DNA of 64,000 bases from Triglochin maritima (Eukaryota > Streptophyta > Magnoliopsida > Alismatales > Juncaginaceae), in assembly GCA_963682175.1 (NCBI GenBank), contig OY821782.1:25193741-25257740 (forward strand), read 5' to 3'. This document shows positions 47,117 to 59,900 of this stretch, piece after piece. Every line of letters begins with the position of its first letter. Position 1 is the stretch's first letter. The position numbers and the translations under genes were made by a program. The notes under the pieces are model-generated. The model saw only the letters and a list, made by a program, of their open reading frames with translations. It was not told where the DNA came from and searched no databases.

Positions 47117-47613
47117 TAGGGGTGCACATGGGTCGGGTTGGGTCGGGTTTGGGCCTCAACCCGACCCAACCCGAAATTTTCGGGTTGGGAAAAAATCCAA
47201 CCCGAACCCGAACCCGAACCGGTTCGGGTTCAACCCAACCCGACCCGAAATTTTCGGGTTGGGTCGGGTTGAACCCGAATTTGGAAATTTTTGGGTTGGG
47301 TTGGGTTGAATCGGGGTTATTTTCGGGTTGGGTCGGGTTTATTTTCGGGTTGGGTCGGGTTGGGTCGGGTTGGATCGGGTTTATTTGGGAAAAAAATAAA
47401 AAAAAAATAAAAAAAAATAAAAAAAAATAAAAATCGGGTTCGGGTTGGGTTGGGTCAACCCGACCCCCTCAACCCGAACCCGACCCGAAAATTCGGGTTT
47501 TTGATTTTCCCAACCCGACCCGACCCGAACCCCTCCTCAACCCGACCCAACCCGACCCGACCAGTCGGGTTCGGGTTGGGTTTCGGGTTGAACCCAACCC
47601 ATGTGCACCCCTA
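47117..47613 (+). mobile_element. hAT-type MITE rich in GGGTCGGGTT
   Basis: It has terminal inverted repeats TAGGGGTGCACATGGG and CCCATGTGCACCCCTA, and a perfect 8-bp target duplication TGTCAAAC (47109-47116, 47614-47621). The related site near 21578 is uninterrupted. The interior is almost entirely GGGTCGGGTT / AACCCGACCC blocks in both orientations around an A-rich centre (47390-47433), so the 497-bp element could fold into one long imperfect hairpin. Open frames across it are artefacts of the repeat. An 8-bp duplication and TAGGGGTG ends are typical of plant hAT MITEs. Confidence 0.85.
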
Positions 47614-48120
47614 TGTCAAACAAACTCCGAATATTATTGGATTGTTCTTGAGATGCAACCTTTTGGATGACCTGGACATATTCAACATGAAGTTTAAATT
47701 TATTGGTGCTAGTCAAAATTGGCCATCCACCAATAGCATATTCGTACAATAATGTGAAAAAATAGATATTAATGTTAAATGACTTGTCGTTATTCATGTG
47801 AATGCACAAACAAGTGCTTGTTAAATTTAAACTATCATACATATGATAATATATGTTTATAGTCCAAAAAATGAAATTATTGCTATTTTTAGAAGTTTGA
47901 TATCAATGCTAACATTTGTGATGACATTTCTTATGAATAATTTATTATTAATACTAAATGGACAAATATTGATTTATATTATTCGTAACTTGTTGTCGTG
48001 TTATCTAAATTGTCAATTTTTTCAGAAAGTTGGTTGACGTAAACTCGAATGATCTATTGGGTTTCTCGCACGAGTTTTGCTTCCAAAACAAAACGGCAAT
48101 CATTTTTGTGTTATACATAT

Positions 48121-48499
48121 TGGATTAATCTAGGATTAATAAGATTTTGCCCAAAGCACTGACACATGGCGCGTCCCGATTGGACTATACATTTAAGGGT
48201 TTAGGGTGGAGCCGTCTATATAAGGAGGGGAGCCTCCCATTGGATAGAAGAACAAGTGTGCAAACCCTAGCCTCCACCCACCCTAGCCGCCACCTTCTCT
48301 CTCTCCCATTTCGTCCCTCCACCTCCACCAAGCTCATTCTGTGGACTCTTGGGTTGTGGAATCGCGCTCCTTCTCCAAGAGAGTAGGAGACCGACCGGTC
48401 AAAAGGATTCCGTAAGGTGACCTCCGATCTTCTTTCCACTGCCACAGGTTCTCTCCAAGAAAGGTACTCTTGAACCTCTAGAATTGTTGTTTGCTAACA
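48121..48499 (+). repeat. 5' LTR of Copia-2
   Basis: This is a 379-bp LTR with TATA box CTATATAAGG near 48216 and an early transcribed region with AACCCTAGCC and CTCTCTCTCCC. It ends TTGCTAACA and is followed by the primer-binding site at 48501-48513. Confidence 0.88.
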
Positions 48500-48513
48500 T
48501 TGGTACCAGAGCC

Positions 48514-50859
48514 ATCTTGGTTACCTTCAAATCCTCACCATGCTTGATGAATTGTTTCATGATAATCTGATTTGAGATAAAAATTCGGTCGTTATGTTTG
48601 TTTGGAGAAATAAAGATAACAGGAAAATCAGCATTGCTTATTTACATGATGTGCATGTTATATATGTTGATTGTTTATGTTTTTTATTTCAAATTCGTTT
48701 TTGGTATTATGGAAATGAAAATTCATAGGTTTTTTATCTTTAAATGAAATAATATGGTCGTTCAATTAAAGATATAAGTGGTGCATGTTTGCTGAATTCT
48801 TTCTAACATGCGATTAGGGTTTAGACTAGACTCTACTTGTTGCGCATGTTTTTGTTCATTAGAGCATGCATCTAGGGTTAGATTTTGCTCCTCCATTCTT
48901 GCGCATGTATGCATGGTTTAAGATGGATTTTTCCTGTTTTTATTACGAGCCAATATGATATGTTGCTCTCCTATCATTTCACATACATAGATGTGACCAG
49001 AATTCTAATTTTTCTGTGTTGTTACCTCTAATCATTGCACATGTATTTGATAAAATCAGAAGTTATTTTCCATGTTGATTCTTCTAAATCATGCACATTT
49101 ATACATGAAATCAGATGTCTATTTTTCCTTATTTTTCCGAATTAGGGTTAGATATTATTTATTCTAATCTTTGAGCATGTATACATGAAATCTGTGTTAA
49201 CCCTATCATGATGATCTTCTGTTTTTGCGCATGTCTTATGTGATAATCAATAGTTTAATTCTCTGATATTTTTTCATGCTTGAATTAGATGATAATGTTT
49301 GTGTGTCATTTGTATATCATCATGCATGTCGGATTGCGTGGATGGATCAAATGTTGTTATCTCTGATTCGTGTACATGCATGGCTAGATCTCATGTTTGC
49401 TGGAATTTCGTGTATATGCTTGTTTATTTAGCATTTTTCAATATGAGCATGCATCTAGAGTAGATGTTTATTGCCATATGTATATGCATGATAATTGTGT
49501 TGCCTTGTTGCTCCAAAGAATTTCGGATATGGCTGTTTTTGGAGCATTAACATGCATGTGATTGATTGGTTTCCTTACTGCAAAATGCGCATATATGCTT
49601 GTTGTTCTCTTGAAAATTTCGAATTTTTTCTTTCCAATACAAGTAGCATAATTATTGTTGATTGCATGCTTATATTGATTAAGGAAAGATTGGCAAATTC
49701 TGAAAATTTTTAGAGCATATTATGGGCTGGAGTTTTGTTGCCTTAAAAATATTTTTTGAATGCTTTCCTTTGATGCACATATATGTGTTGATCTCATTTA
49801 AGGATTTTTGGATTTTTGGAATGATAGCATGCATTTCATTGGAAATATTTCCTTTATGATTAAATCCACATACATGTGTTGATCTCATTGAGATTTTTTC
49901 CGGTTTTTTTCTTTCCTAATGCGAGTAGGATAATTTTTACGCTCTCATGATTATGTTGATTGGGGAAAGAAAAGAAAAATTCTGTTTTGAGATACTATTA
50001 TGGAGATTGATTGGTATTTCCATATACATTTTTCTTATGCTCCATATATGCGTTGTTTCTATATATTACTTCCTTCTTATTTGGAAGTGGTGTACACTTT
50101 ATTCATGCGTGTGATTGTGCTAACGTATGGAAAGATTGCGCTTGTTTGGTATGAATGATGTGAATGGATGCTGATTTATTTTTGCTACCTTATTGAGAGT
50201 TGAGCGTAATTTCATTCATGCATTTCCATTTGCAATAGATATCGCAATGAGGTGTAATATTTATGGACTGTAATAATTATGGACTGTGGACTGTTTATTG
50301 CCCTAGGGAGAGGAGGGGCTCCTTTATTTTTATTATTGCGCTATTATTGCTATAAGGCTTATGCAGGTACCCATCTACAGTGCTAAATCCCTATGGCGGA
50401 TCCTTAGCTCGATATGGAAGTAATGTAGCAATTAACTTCTATGTGATCTTGATTGGAATGTTCTGAAAGGAACGTTTTTTTGGAACTTGCATGCCTAGTG
50501 GGAGTTGCAAGGTAGAAGTGTTTTGTGTAAACTACTTTGCAACCGGCGGATAATTATTTATTTGCTGCTGATTTGCCATGATTTATACGTTTTTTTAGGG
50601 TTATTAAGTCATGATGGAGCGCAATATATGAATTGGTAAAATAGCTTTATTAACTATTGCATGAGGATTTGATCGAACGCTTTATGTTTTCCTTTGGTCT
50701 GAATGCTATAGTTATGAAGTTAGTTTATTTTTTTATGCTAGAACTCATGTATCGCTATGTGGTTTTTTGTCCTAGATATTTTTATGCTAGAACTCATGTA
50801 TCGTTGTATTTTATGCTAGAACTCATGTATCGCTATGTGGTTTTTTGTCCTAGATTTTT
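48514..50859 (+). other. Copia-2 untranslated leader
   Basis: No gene is seen. GCGCATG and GCATGCATCTAG-type motifs recur as in Copia-1. Near 50735-50840 the phrase ATGCTAGAACTCATGTATCG is repeated three times in tandem (once in Copia-1), a local expansion. Confidence 0.6.
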
Positions 50860-53855
50860 ATGGCTGCTTCCAAAAGCATTGTCGCTGATCTGACTCGAGG
50901 AGATAAACTCAATGAAAAACATGGTTTGTTGATATTTCTGTTGTTGTTTTGATGAGACATGGTTTAAAGTTGTTTTTGAGAACAATGATATGGGTTTATA
51001 CCTTGCTAATATTTATTATGGACGTGCCTTTCTTTCAGACGGTTTTATTGTGTTGGGCACAATTTATGATTTCAATCATAATGCTAGTGCGTTTATGAGC
51101 CAAAGTTCCATGAATAATGATTCAGTTATGTGGCATGCTAGACTAGGTCACATTGGTGTTGACCGGATGAACAGGTTGGCAAAGGAGGGGTATTAGGAGA
51201 ATGCTCATAATTTGAATTGCCGACCTGTGAATCTTGTCTAGCTGGAAAGGCAGCTAGAAAACCGTTCGGAAAAGCCATTAGGGCTACTTCTCCTTTAGAA
51301 CTAATTGACTCGGATATTTGTGGACCTTTCAATGTGCGTACTAGACATGGACAAAGTTACTTCATCACATTTATTGTTGAGTACACTAGATATGGTCATA
51401 TTTATCTTATTTCTCACAAGTCAGAAGCTCTAGAATGCTTTAAGAAATTCATGAGCTTGGTAGAGAATCAATTGGATAATAAGATAAAAACTCTCAGAAC
51501 GGACAAAGGTGGGGAGTATCTCTCCATAATGTTCAAGGACTTATGTGATGAAAAATGGATATCTAGACAACTCACTATGCCTTATAGTCCTCAGCAAAAT
51601 AGTGTTGTCGAGAGAAGGAATAGAATGTTGCTAGACATGGTTAGATCCATGATGGCGCATGCGAGCTTGCCAATTTTGTTTTGGGGAGATGCTCTAATGA
51701 TTGCTGCCTATATCCTCAATAGAGTTCCAACAAACTCAGTTCCCTCAACTCCATATGAGTTATGGACAGGACGGAAGCCTGATTTTAGTCTGCTGCATCC
51801 TTGGGGATGCGCGGCATACATTCATTCTACTAGTCACCAATATGGAAAACTAGGACCTAGAGGGAAAAAGTGTATCTTTGTGAAATACAGTAATCTCTCC
51901 AAAGTTTATGTTTTTATCGGGTTAGACGAGAATGAAAGAAGGAAGGAACTGGAGTCTAGGGATGCCACATTCTTGGAAAATGATTTCCAACTCTTGCTGG
52001 AGCTATGAAAGAGTCAGTGGACTTCTTTGAACAACAAGATGAGGACATTGCCACTCCACGAGATCAGGAATTGGAAGTTGAACATGAGGTTCCACCAGTC
52101 AATCCTAGTGGGAGCAGCAATGTTGAGGATCCGATAGCTCTCACGGAGGATGAGCCATCAGATACCCATCTGCGTCGAAGTGAACACGGGCTCATTCCTC
52201 GTAGGCGGTTTCACTTAGAGGAAGAGGCCCTCATGATAGCTCAAGAAGAAATTGATTATGAATCATCTGGGATGACAGTAATCGATGAGCAAGAATCGGA
52301 GACCTTGAAAGAGGCTTTCGAAGGTCCAAATGTGAAAGAGTGGTTAGAAGCTATAAAGGAATAGATGGAGTCGATGAAAGTTGATCGAGTCTGGGACTTG
52401 GTCAGCTTACCGCCGAACCAAAAGGCCATTGGGGCCAAGTGGATCCTCAAGATTAAGAGGAAGGCGGATGGATCTATTGATAGATTCAAGGCTAGACTAG
52501 TAGCTAAAGGCTACACCCAAAGAGAAGGCATGGATTTTGACGAAACATTTTCACCCGTGGTTAGGTTTGCCTCCATCCGCCTTCTACTAGCTATTGTAGC
52601 TCAGATGGACTTAGAGCTTTACCAAATGGCTACAAAGACTACTTTTCTCAACGGAGAACTTGAGGAGGAGATCTATATGGATCAACCTCATGGTTTTGAA
52701 GTCAAAGGACAAGAGCGCAAAGTGTGCAAGCTCAATAAGTCCTTATATGGCTTAAAACAAGCGTCTAGACAGTGGAACATTGGCTTCCATCAAGCTATAT
52801 CAGAGAATGCATTCTCTATGCTTGAGGAAGATCACTGTGTGTACGTTAAGAGATCCAATGGTAAATTTGTCATTCTGACCTTGTATGTTGATGACATACT
52901 CATGGCTGGCAATAGTAAAGAGTTGCTGAAATCCACTAAAGAGTGGTTGTCCTCCACGTTTGATATGAAGGACATGGGTGAAGCTAGCTACGTCCTTGGT
53001 GTCAAGATAGTTAGAAATAGGTCCAAGAGACTTCTGGGATTGTCTCAAGAGACTTATATTAACAACATCTAGAAGAAATACCATGGACAAATGCAAACCA
53101 ATCGACACTCCTGTTGAGAAGGGTTTGCACTTGAGCCTTGATAAGCATCCTGAGACTCCTGAAGAGAATGCCAAAATGAGCAAGGTTCCATACTCAAATG
53201 TTGTGGGAAGCCTTATGTACGCTATGATGTGTACTAGGCCAGACATTTGTTATGCTGTGGGCATAGTGAGTCGATGCCAGTCTAGTCCAAGGATGGAGCA
53301 CTGGAAGGCAGTCAAGAGAATCATGAGATACCTTAGAGGAAGAAGTAACTACATGCTGTGTTACCAAGCATCAGATGTCCGCGTGATTGGCTATAGTGAT
53401 GCCGATTGGGCTAGAGACATTGATGAAAGGAAGTCTACCTCTGGTTATGCTTTCTTGCTGGCTAATGGGACCATCTCATGGTCCAGCAAGAAGCAAACCT
53501 GTATAGCCCTGTCGAGTATGGAAGCAGAGTACGTTTCATGCTCTGCAGCAGTACAGGAGGCAGTTTGGTTGAGGAGGTTCTTACAACATACTGGGCTAGT
53601 AGAGAATTGGATGAGCCTGTTGTTGTCTATTGTGATAGCATGTCTGCCCTTTGTTATGTGAAAGACCCCAAATATCATGGAAATACCAAACATATACAGG
53701 TTAGGTATCATTTTGTGAAGGACATCATAGAGAGAAAGGAAGTTTTGTTAAGACATGTGTCTACTAGTCTTATGGTAGCTGACCCTCTTACCAAGGCTAT
53801 AGCTAAGGACTCGTTTATGTCCCATGTGAAGTCCTTAGGCTTACGCAGACTTTGA
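50860..53855 (+). pseudogene. Copia-2 deleted gag joined to pol (integrase, RT, RNase H)
   Basis: The conserved ATG at 50860 opens MAASKSIVADLTRGDKLNEK, then a deletion of about 1.1 kb relative to Copia-1 removes capsid, zinc knuckle and protease. Pol resumes near 50935. GAG-pre-integrase (MWHARLGHIGVDRM), integrase core ([25 protein letters not shown]), RVT_2 (KARLVAKGYTQREGMDF, YVDDIL near 52886) and RNase H (GYSDADW, SSMEAEYVSCSAA) are all visible, ending at the TGA at 53853-53855. Lesions are one-base losses near 51190 and 51985, TAG at 52362-52364, TAG near 53070 with a frameshift after it, and a frameshift near 53605. Individual domains are better preserved than in Copia-1. Confidence 0.87.
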
Positions 53856-53968
53856 TGCATTGACATGTCTAACTTCTTTTTATGAGTGATTGTGTTTTCC
53901 TTTCGACTATATCTGTTTGGTTGATGTACTTGTTCTCGTATAAAATATTATTCTGTCAATAGGCTGAA

Positions 53969-53992
53969 GAATGCTCACTCACACGAGCATTC
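53969..53992 (+). other. Conserved stem-loop downstream of Copia-2 pol
   Basis: It has the same perfect 8-bp stem GAATGCTC / GAGCATTC as at 28280-28303, within well-conserved surroundings. Confidence 0.6.
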
Positions 53993-54867
53993 GCCTCTGG
54001 CGCTTTTGATAGCGACCCGAGATGAGACTGATCATGAGGAGATCTTGTATGATAGATCCAGAGCAGTTCATGATAGGACAGTCGCCTTGATTAGGAATCA
54101 AGATGAGATCCTCTATGTTGGGGAGGATTGACATGAATATTCCCACGATTCATGTGACCTATAGAAGCCAAGTGCGAGCATCACATGTGGCGCCAGGTGG
54201 CACCTGTATGGTGTTAAGGAGACAATGATGAAGCTCGGGTCAGGCGCAGAGGGGGTGCGACTGGACTAAGACTTGTATGGTGTTATGAGACAGACATACT
54301 GTTGTGTACAGTATGATCCACCATAACATGTTTGTCATACAACATGTGCTGAGCGACCATTTGGAAGTGAAAGGATGGATCCCTGCTCCTTCACTGTGTG
54401 AGTCCAATACTTGATTGTCATTAGTTGCCCTTAGTGACCTTCGACGACACCATGAAGCAAAGAGTTGATGTGGCTACTTTGGGATGTTATCTATGACCAT
54501 GAGAGATTCGGTCTAAAGAGGCATCTTCGGGAAAGGAGTCAACTTTGAGTGTAATGGTGGTCTGGGGGAAGGGAAAGGTTTGACTCGACTGCACTAAAAA
54601 TATTTGATGGGCCCAACTGTATTGGATACAGTAGCAAGTACCTTGAGGACAAGAAGGTATTCTCTCCGAGGGATCGAGATACCGTTCATGTTAAGTGAGT
54701 TTCTGAGTAAACTTGGGGAACTGTGATGTGCATTTTGACGCCTTATTTTTTGTTTTATGAAGATGTTGTCAATCTGGCCTTCTAGTAAGTTTTCTAGTTT
54801 GAGACTCCTAAATTGCAGGTGCATCACCGGTCGCACGACCCATTTGTCCGTATGATCAGAAGAGTAC

Positions 54868-55070
54868 ATGTGTCGGGCACACAGATGGTCGTGTATCGAG
54901 GATACATGATCAGAGACTTGCGTATTATGGATGTGTACTTGGAGAGAGGAGTAGTTGTATGTATCAGGGATATATACATATGTGTCAGGGACACATAAAA
55001 ATGTGACATATTGCCATTGTGTGATTGTATGTATCAGGGATATATGCATATGTGTCGGGGACACAAAAGC
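54868..55070 (+). repeat. Alternating 15-bp palindromes in Copia-2 3' region
   Basis: Six units equivalent to those in Copia-1 are present: TGTGTCGGGCACACA, TGTATCGAGGATACA, TGTATCAGGGATATA, TGTGTCAGGGACACA, TGTATCAGGGATATA and TGTGTCGGGGACACA. Order and spacing are retained. Confidence 0.72.
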
Positions 55071-55113
55071 AGATGACATGTTGTTATCGTGCTGTTGTGC
55101 AAGTGGGAGATAT

Positions 55114-55493
55114 TGGATTAATCTAGGATTAATAAGATCTTTGCCCAAAGCACTGACACATGGCGCGTCCCTATTGGACTACACATATAAGTGTTTAGGG
55201 TGGAGCCATCTATATAAGGAGGGGAGCCTCCCATTGGATAGAAGAACAAGTGTGCAAAGCCTAGCCTCCACCCACCCTAGCCGCCACCTTCTCTCTCTCC
55301 CATTTCGTCCCTCCACCTCCACCAAGCTCATTCCGTGGACTCTTGGATTGTGGACTCGCGCTCCTTCTCCAAGAGAGTAGGAGACCGACCGGTGAAAAGG
55401 ATTCCGTAAGGTGACCTCCGATCTTCCTTCCACTGCCACAAGTTCTCTCCAAGAAAGGTACTCCTGAACCTGTAGAATCGTTGTTTGCTAACA
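55114..55493 (+). repeat. 3' LTR of Copia-2
   Basis: This is a 380-bp partner of 48121-48499, differing by scattered substitutions, and followed by the target repeat ATACATA. Confidence 0.88.
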
Positions 55494-56910
55494 ATACATA
55501 GGGAAGGAGTTAGCTCAATTCAGTCCTCTTGTCCCAGACGTTTGGTAGCAAGCACGTGCCTGAGCCCCGGTTGTAGTGTCCCTGTTCGTGCAGGACCTAA
55601 AAAAAGAATTAGGTCCATGCATGCCACTATAAGGTCATCCAGAATATTGAAATTAGTTTTTCAGTAAAATGAGTTTAATATCCAGCGGAAAATGTTGTTA
55701 AATTGATATCATCAGCTCTTTTATATGTTACTACTATAAAGGGGTTGAATACGGACGAAAAAGAAAGTAAATCATAATTTCTTTCAATAGTGGTTATGGA
55801 AGTTTGATTCCGTTATTACAAGTCACGTGTACATTGTAAATTTATCTTAATTTTGACACACGTGCACACTTTTTGTAACTATTTTTTTTCCTGAAACAAT
55901 CAAACCATCAAAGTTTACATATTTCTTAATATCCAACTTTGGACAATGTTTTGAGGCTTTATATTCCCAACTTGTATGCCGAACGTGGTTCCTATTTGCA
56001 TTCTTGAAATTTATTATATTTTCGAAGGTGGATAGATTTGATGGTTTGTTCGAAAATATAAGGAAGGATATATTGAAGCGCAAATCGTTTATGAAACTTA
56101 ATTAGTATTTTCATAATCATAAATAATGAATCACTATTAGTAATGTGACTTCCCTAAGAGAAATTTTATAAAGGCACGGCAAGCTTGGGGCCATTTGGGC
56201 ACGACCCAGCTATCTACCAATCCACTGAATGAGTGAATTTGCACAAGACTCGTCATCCAGAAGACCTGAAGGTTCAGGATCAGTAGTAGTCTTTTGTTGT
56301 GATCTCCACAAGACTCCCATGCTTTTTAAATATATGTTTACGATGTCATATGAGAAAGTTTATATGATTATTAGTATCACTTGTCTTGACATCTAAATCT
56401 AAAGTTTCATAATTTATCTAACACGTGCGCAGTTCAATTTATTTAATGATTTGTATTAACATCAAGGAAAACACTTCAATTCAAAAAAACGTTAGTAGCT
56501 ATGATACATGAGGAATCACATATTTGTTTTTTTTTCTACCATCTACCATGTACCTTCTACTCCTAATTAGGGGTAAACAAAACTTGGGTCAGTACAATCA
56601 ACTTGAGTGAACACATGATGTTCGGTCCAGTTTTCGGTTTCACGATTTATACAATTCTGGTTCGATCTGGTATGGAACCAGTTTATTCCGTTTGAAATGG
56701 ATAATTTAGGAAAAAATTATTTGTATCATTAATATGTTTTAATTATAAATTCACAACGAAACCCACATAAAACCCTAAACCAAGCCTCCCCAAGCTTAAA
56801 TCATGACAAACCTCTTTCAAACTGAAAACTAACTCTCAACCCTTGTTTATCTCCTAAATAAAATGCTAGATGACCTTGTCTAGTTACAACTTAAGTTGCA
56901 AAGTCACGCA
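55494..56910 (+). repeat. Segment H, copy 2, part 2
   Basis: It continues 29912-30650 and then, without F1 element A, 34604-35215. The pentamer GTCTT at 56289-56293 is the uninterrupted F1 site. It ends abruptly at about 56910 against MULE sequence. No gene. Confidence 0.65.
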
Positions 56911-59900
56911 ACCCCAAATGCAATTGGAAACAATTGAGGATTTCCATCTACTGAGGTTGCTAAGAGGATAGTTCATTTGTACTTCGCCTTCAAGTGACAC
57001 ACATATAACCCAATCCCTGGTCTGCAACCTCTCACATATCCCTCCCAATAGCCCCTTAGATAGACAAACAACCACAAGAAGGTTCTATCTTCAGGCTTCA
57101 CCTCATAAGTTATCACACTTGCTGGGTTTGTGCATTCGATTTCCTTAAGCAATGAGGGTATCAACTCAAACTGATTTTCATGCCCCCCAAAAATCTTATG
57201 CATTGCTATTTCCCTCCCCCTCCACACCCTATGGTGGGGTAAGTTTTAGTGAAATATCCTCTTCAATTGGTCACTTATAATTTGAACTGTCAACCTATCA
57301 TCTACACTAAGTCAGTCCATGCAAGGTATGCAATCCAATTCTTTGTGCCCATCATAGAACAACAATTATTGATTGATGTACATGAATGTGGAAGTGTTAG
57401 TGTCTTGATTTAGATCACATACCCTTCATTCAACCTGGATGCATGATTCTCCACATACATTGGGAGTCTCTACACCTAGCTATCACTCTATCGAACTGGC
57501 TTTCCATATATGTTATCTCACACTCAGTTAAGATGCAGTGAGTTATCAAGGCCATTCTCAAAGACTTAATATTTGGGAATTTTTAAGAACAATCTCTGGA
57601 TTGGACATATTAATCTCTCGTGGTTGAGGACCATCATCCTGTAGGATTTCATGTTTAATTGTACATATTTATTTTCGAATTTTTTATGCACAATAAGGAT
57701 CAATTTACTATTTTCTATGATTTATTTCATGCATGCATCAATTTGTTTCAATAACTAGTTTCAAAACTTTATTAAAACAAATATGGGCTCCGAAATTCAT
57801 ACCTAGAAGTTCTCTAAAACTTCTTGAAGATTCGGAGACGTTGGGGATGCTCCTCGCTGCGCCGGATGCCTCCGAGTATTCACCAAACTCTAAACAAGAT
57901 CGGAGAGAGGCAAGCTAGTCTCTCAATCTCCGATAGGGTTTAGAATCCAATTACTAACCCCTCTTTAATTCCCTTGAGAAGATGATCTCTTAAGAACTAA
58001 AACTAAACTTAAGAATTAAGGGATTTTCGTGGAGATTTATGGAGAGAGAATTTTTGCACAAGTAATAATGACTTAATTTTTGGAGGTAATGAGATAAACT
58101 TGTATTTATAAGCTCTCTCCAAATTTCCTATTCATGTGCAACCCCTTGCCCATGATTTCATGCAAAATTCCATCTAACCATCCATTATTTAATAATAAAT
58201 AATATTAGCCACGAATTAAATCAATTATGGACAAATTCCATGCATGATCTAATTAATTCTTAAATTAATTCTGCTGAAAACCGTCTGGACCGGTCGACCG
58301 TTTGGAGATTCGGTCGACCGCTCGAACCATGTTTCGGTCGACCTTTCAATAACGCGGTCGACCGTTCGTAACAGGAATTATTCCATCTCGATGTTCGGTC
58401 GACCGACCAATTACTTTCGGTCGACCGTTCGAACAGATGAAAATTCCCTGTTATCGGTCGAGACATGTCCGGTCGACCGTGCCCGATCGGTCGACCGTTT
58501 ACTGCTAACCGGTCGACGGTTGGAGCACTGTTTTGCAGACTTGTCAAATTTCGGTTTAACCCCTACAAAATTTGACATTTCGGGATTAGTAGTAAATTCA
58601 CAACTTATGTAACATATTATCCTATGCAATGATCAATCATTACACCCCATAATATTTACATCACATATGAATTTTATTTAGATTCTAATTATGTTATTAA
58701 TCACAACATAATTTTGATTTTGCTTGTTCACCCCATGTGTCATATTTTCTACATGAAACCCGACACATATTATGAACTCAAAATCCTCATTTCTTGTTTC
58801 CCAGTTTTGTGGTGTGACCTATGGGAGGATCTAAACTAAGTTGGCAGTGATATTAAGAGCTTAATATCACAAGCTATAAGCGGTATCCAGCTACACATTA
58901 TGGCTCCCAATTAGTTAGATGTCTTAATTCCACTCGAACCAAAACCCGATCCATTTAGTGATGGAGTGCACCACTTGTGTCCGTCCCTTGCCTCATGATA
59001 TTAAGAATACACACAAAGTAGTATTGTGTCATCTTTGTATTAGTATTCATTTCTTGATCTCTTTAAGCTAGTTATAAATATGTGACTTAACTTAAATCAC
59101 AATGTGCACATTATAACTTTGCTTTATCAAGGGGCCCACTAATATCATCACTCAATTAAGAGGGGCAATGATAGTCTTTTGACTAACTATCTTCTCCAAC
59201 AAAAGTTGTACTTAACCAACCAATGCCTTTACACTACACTTATCGATAGTTCAAGACACTGATCTAATTAAGTATTCTTTAAGTGATGAGATATAAGTCT
59301 CATATCAAAGGACCAAAGACACAGTAAAATATTAATGACGCAAAAACACATTTCTATAATATTTTACTTATTATGTCTATTCAGTATACAAAAGTAATAT
59401 TTTCCTCTTTTGCATACCCGTGTTGTCACTCACTTGTAGAGCTACAATAATCTATGACCAAACACGACAATCTTAACCCGGTAATTAATGTCCCATGTTA
59501 ATTACCATGATTGCGAATATCTTTTGTTTTTTGTAAACCAATATCTTTTAGAGCTCTACGGTTAAGGACCAAGAGCCTCTTCCTTAACACTTCTAAAAGA
59601 CGAATAACATAAACAAGGAACAAAATGATTTCTCATTCAATTCATAATAATTGACATTTAAAAGTAAAACTTTTAGAACACATTCCCTTCACATCCAACA
59701 CCTTAACACATCATCACTTCCTTTCTAATCATCAAATTCTACCCCATCACTACTAGCATCAGACTCTTCAAAATTATCATCTGATAACACAAAGTCTGGG
59801 TCAGTGTCACTGTTATCACTTGACATACCATCTTCCAAAATCAATGGCTGAACTTTAGGATCCCTTTGCTGCAGACTATCTGCTTGCCTAGGTTGTGATT

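Larger units (their letters stand above)
45007..48120 (+). repeat. Segment H, copy 2, part 1
   Basis: It matches 34736-36332 up to about 46545, continues through sequence not present there (46546-46865), then matches 21340-21750 and 29799-29920. It contains the antisense remnant at 45576-46009 and the hAT MITE. On the plus strand around 46740-46990 a frame with KDIVELVRNYQIHSSWDEV and VEIKIYKMKRHGQAFCWP is open but not recognised. Confidence 0.6.
48121..55493 (+). mobile_element. Copia-2: Ty1/copia element lacking most of gag and protease
   Basis: LTRs lie at 48121-48499 and 55114-55493, with the primer-binding site TGGTACCAGAGCC at 48501-48513 and purine tract AAGTGGGAGATAT at 55100-55112. 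It is flanked by ATACATA on both sides (48113-48119, 55494-55500). The uninterrupted site is at about 29911 in segment H copy 1. It is the same family as Copia-1, with very similar pol, leader and 3' region. The LTRs are a different subtype from Copia-1 over much of U3 and R. Confidence 0.9.

Noticed and set aside
47053..47600. Open frames of up to about 125 codons through the GGGTCGGGTT block.
   Set aside because: They are low-complexity readings of a hAT MITE with inverted repeats in several frames at once, with no protein-like composition.
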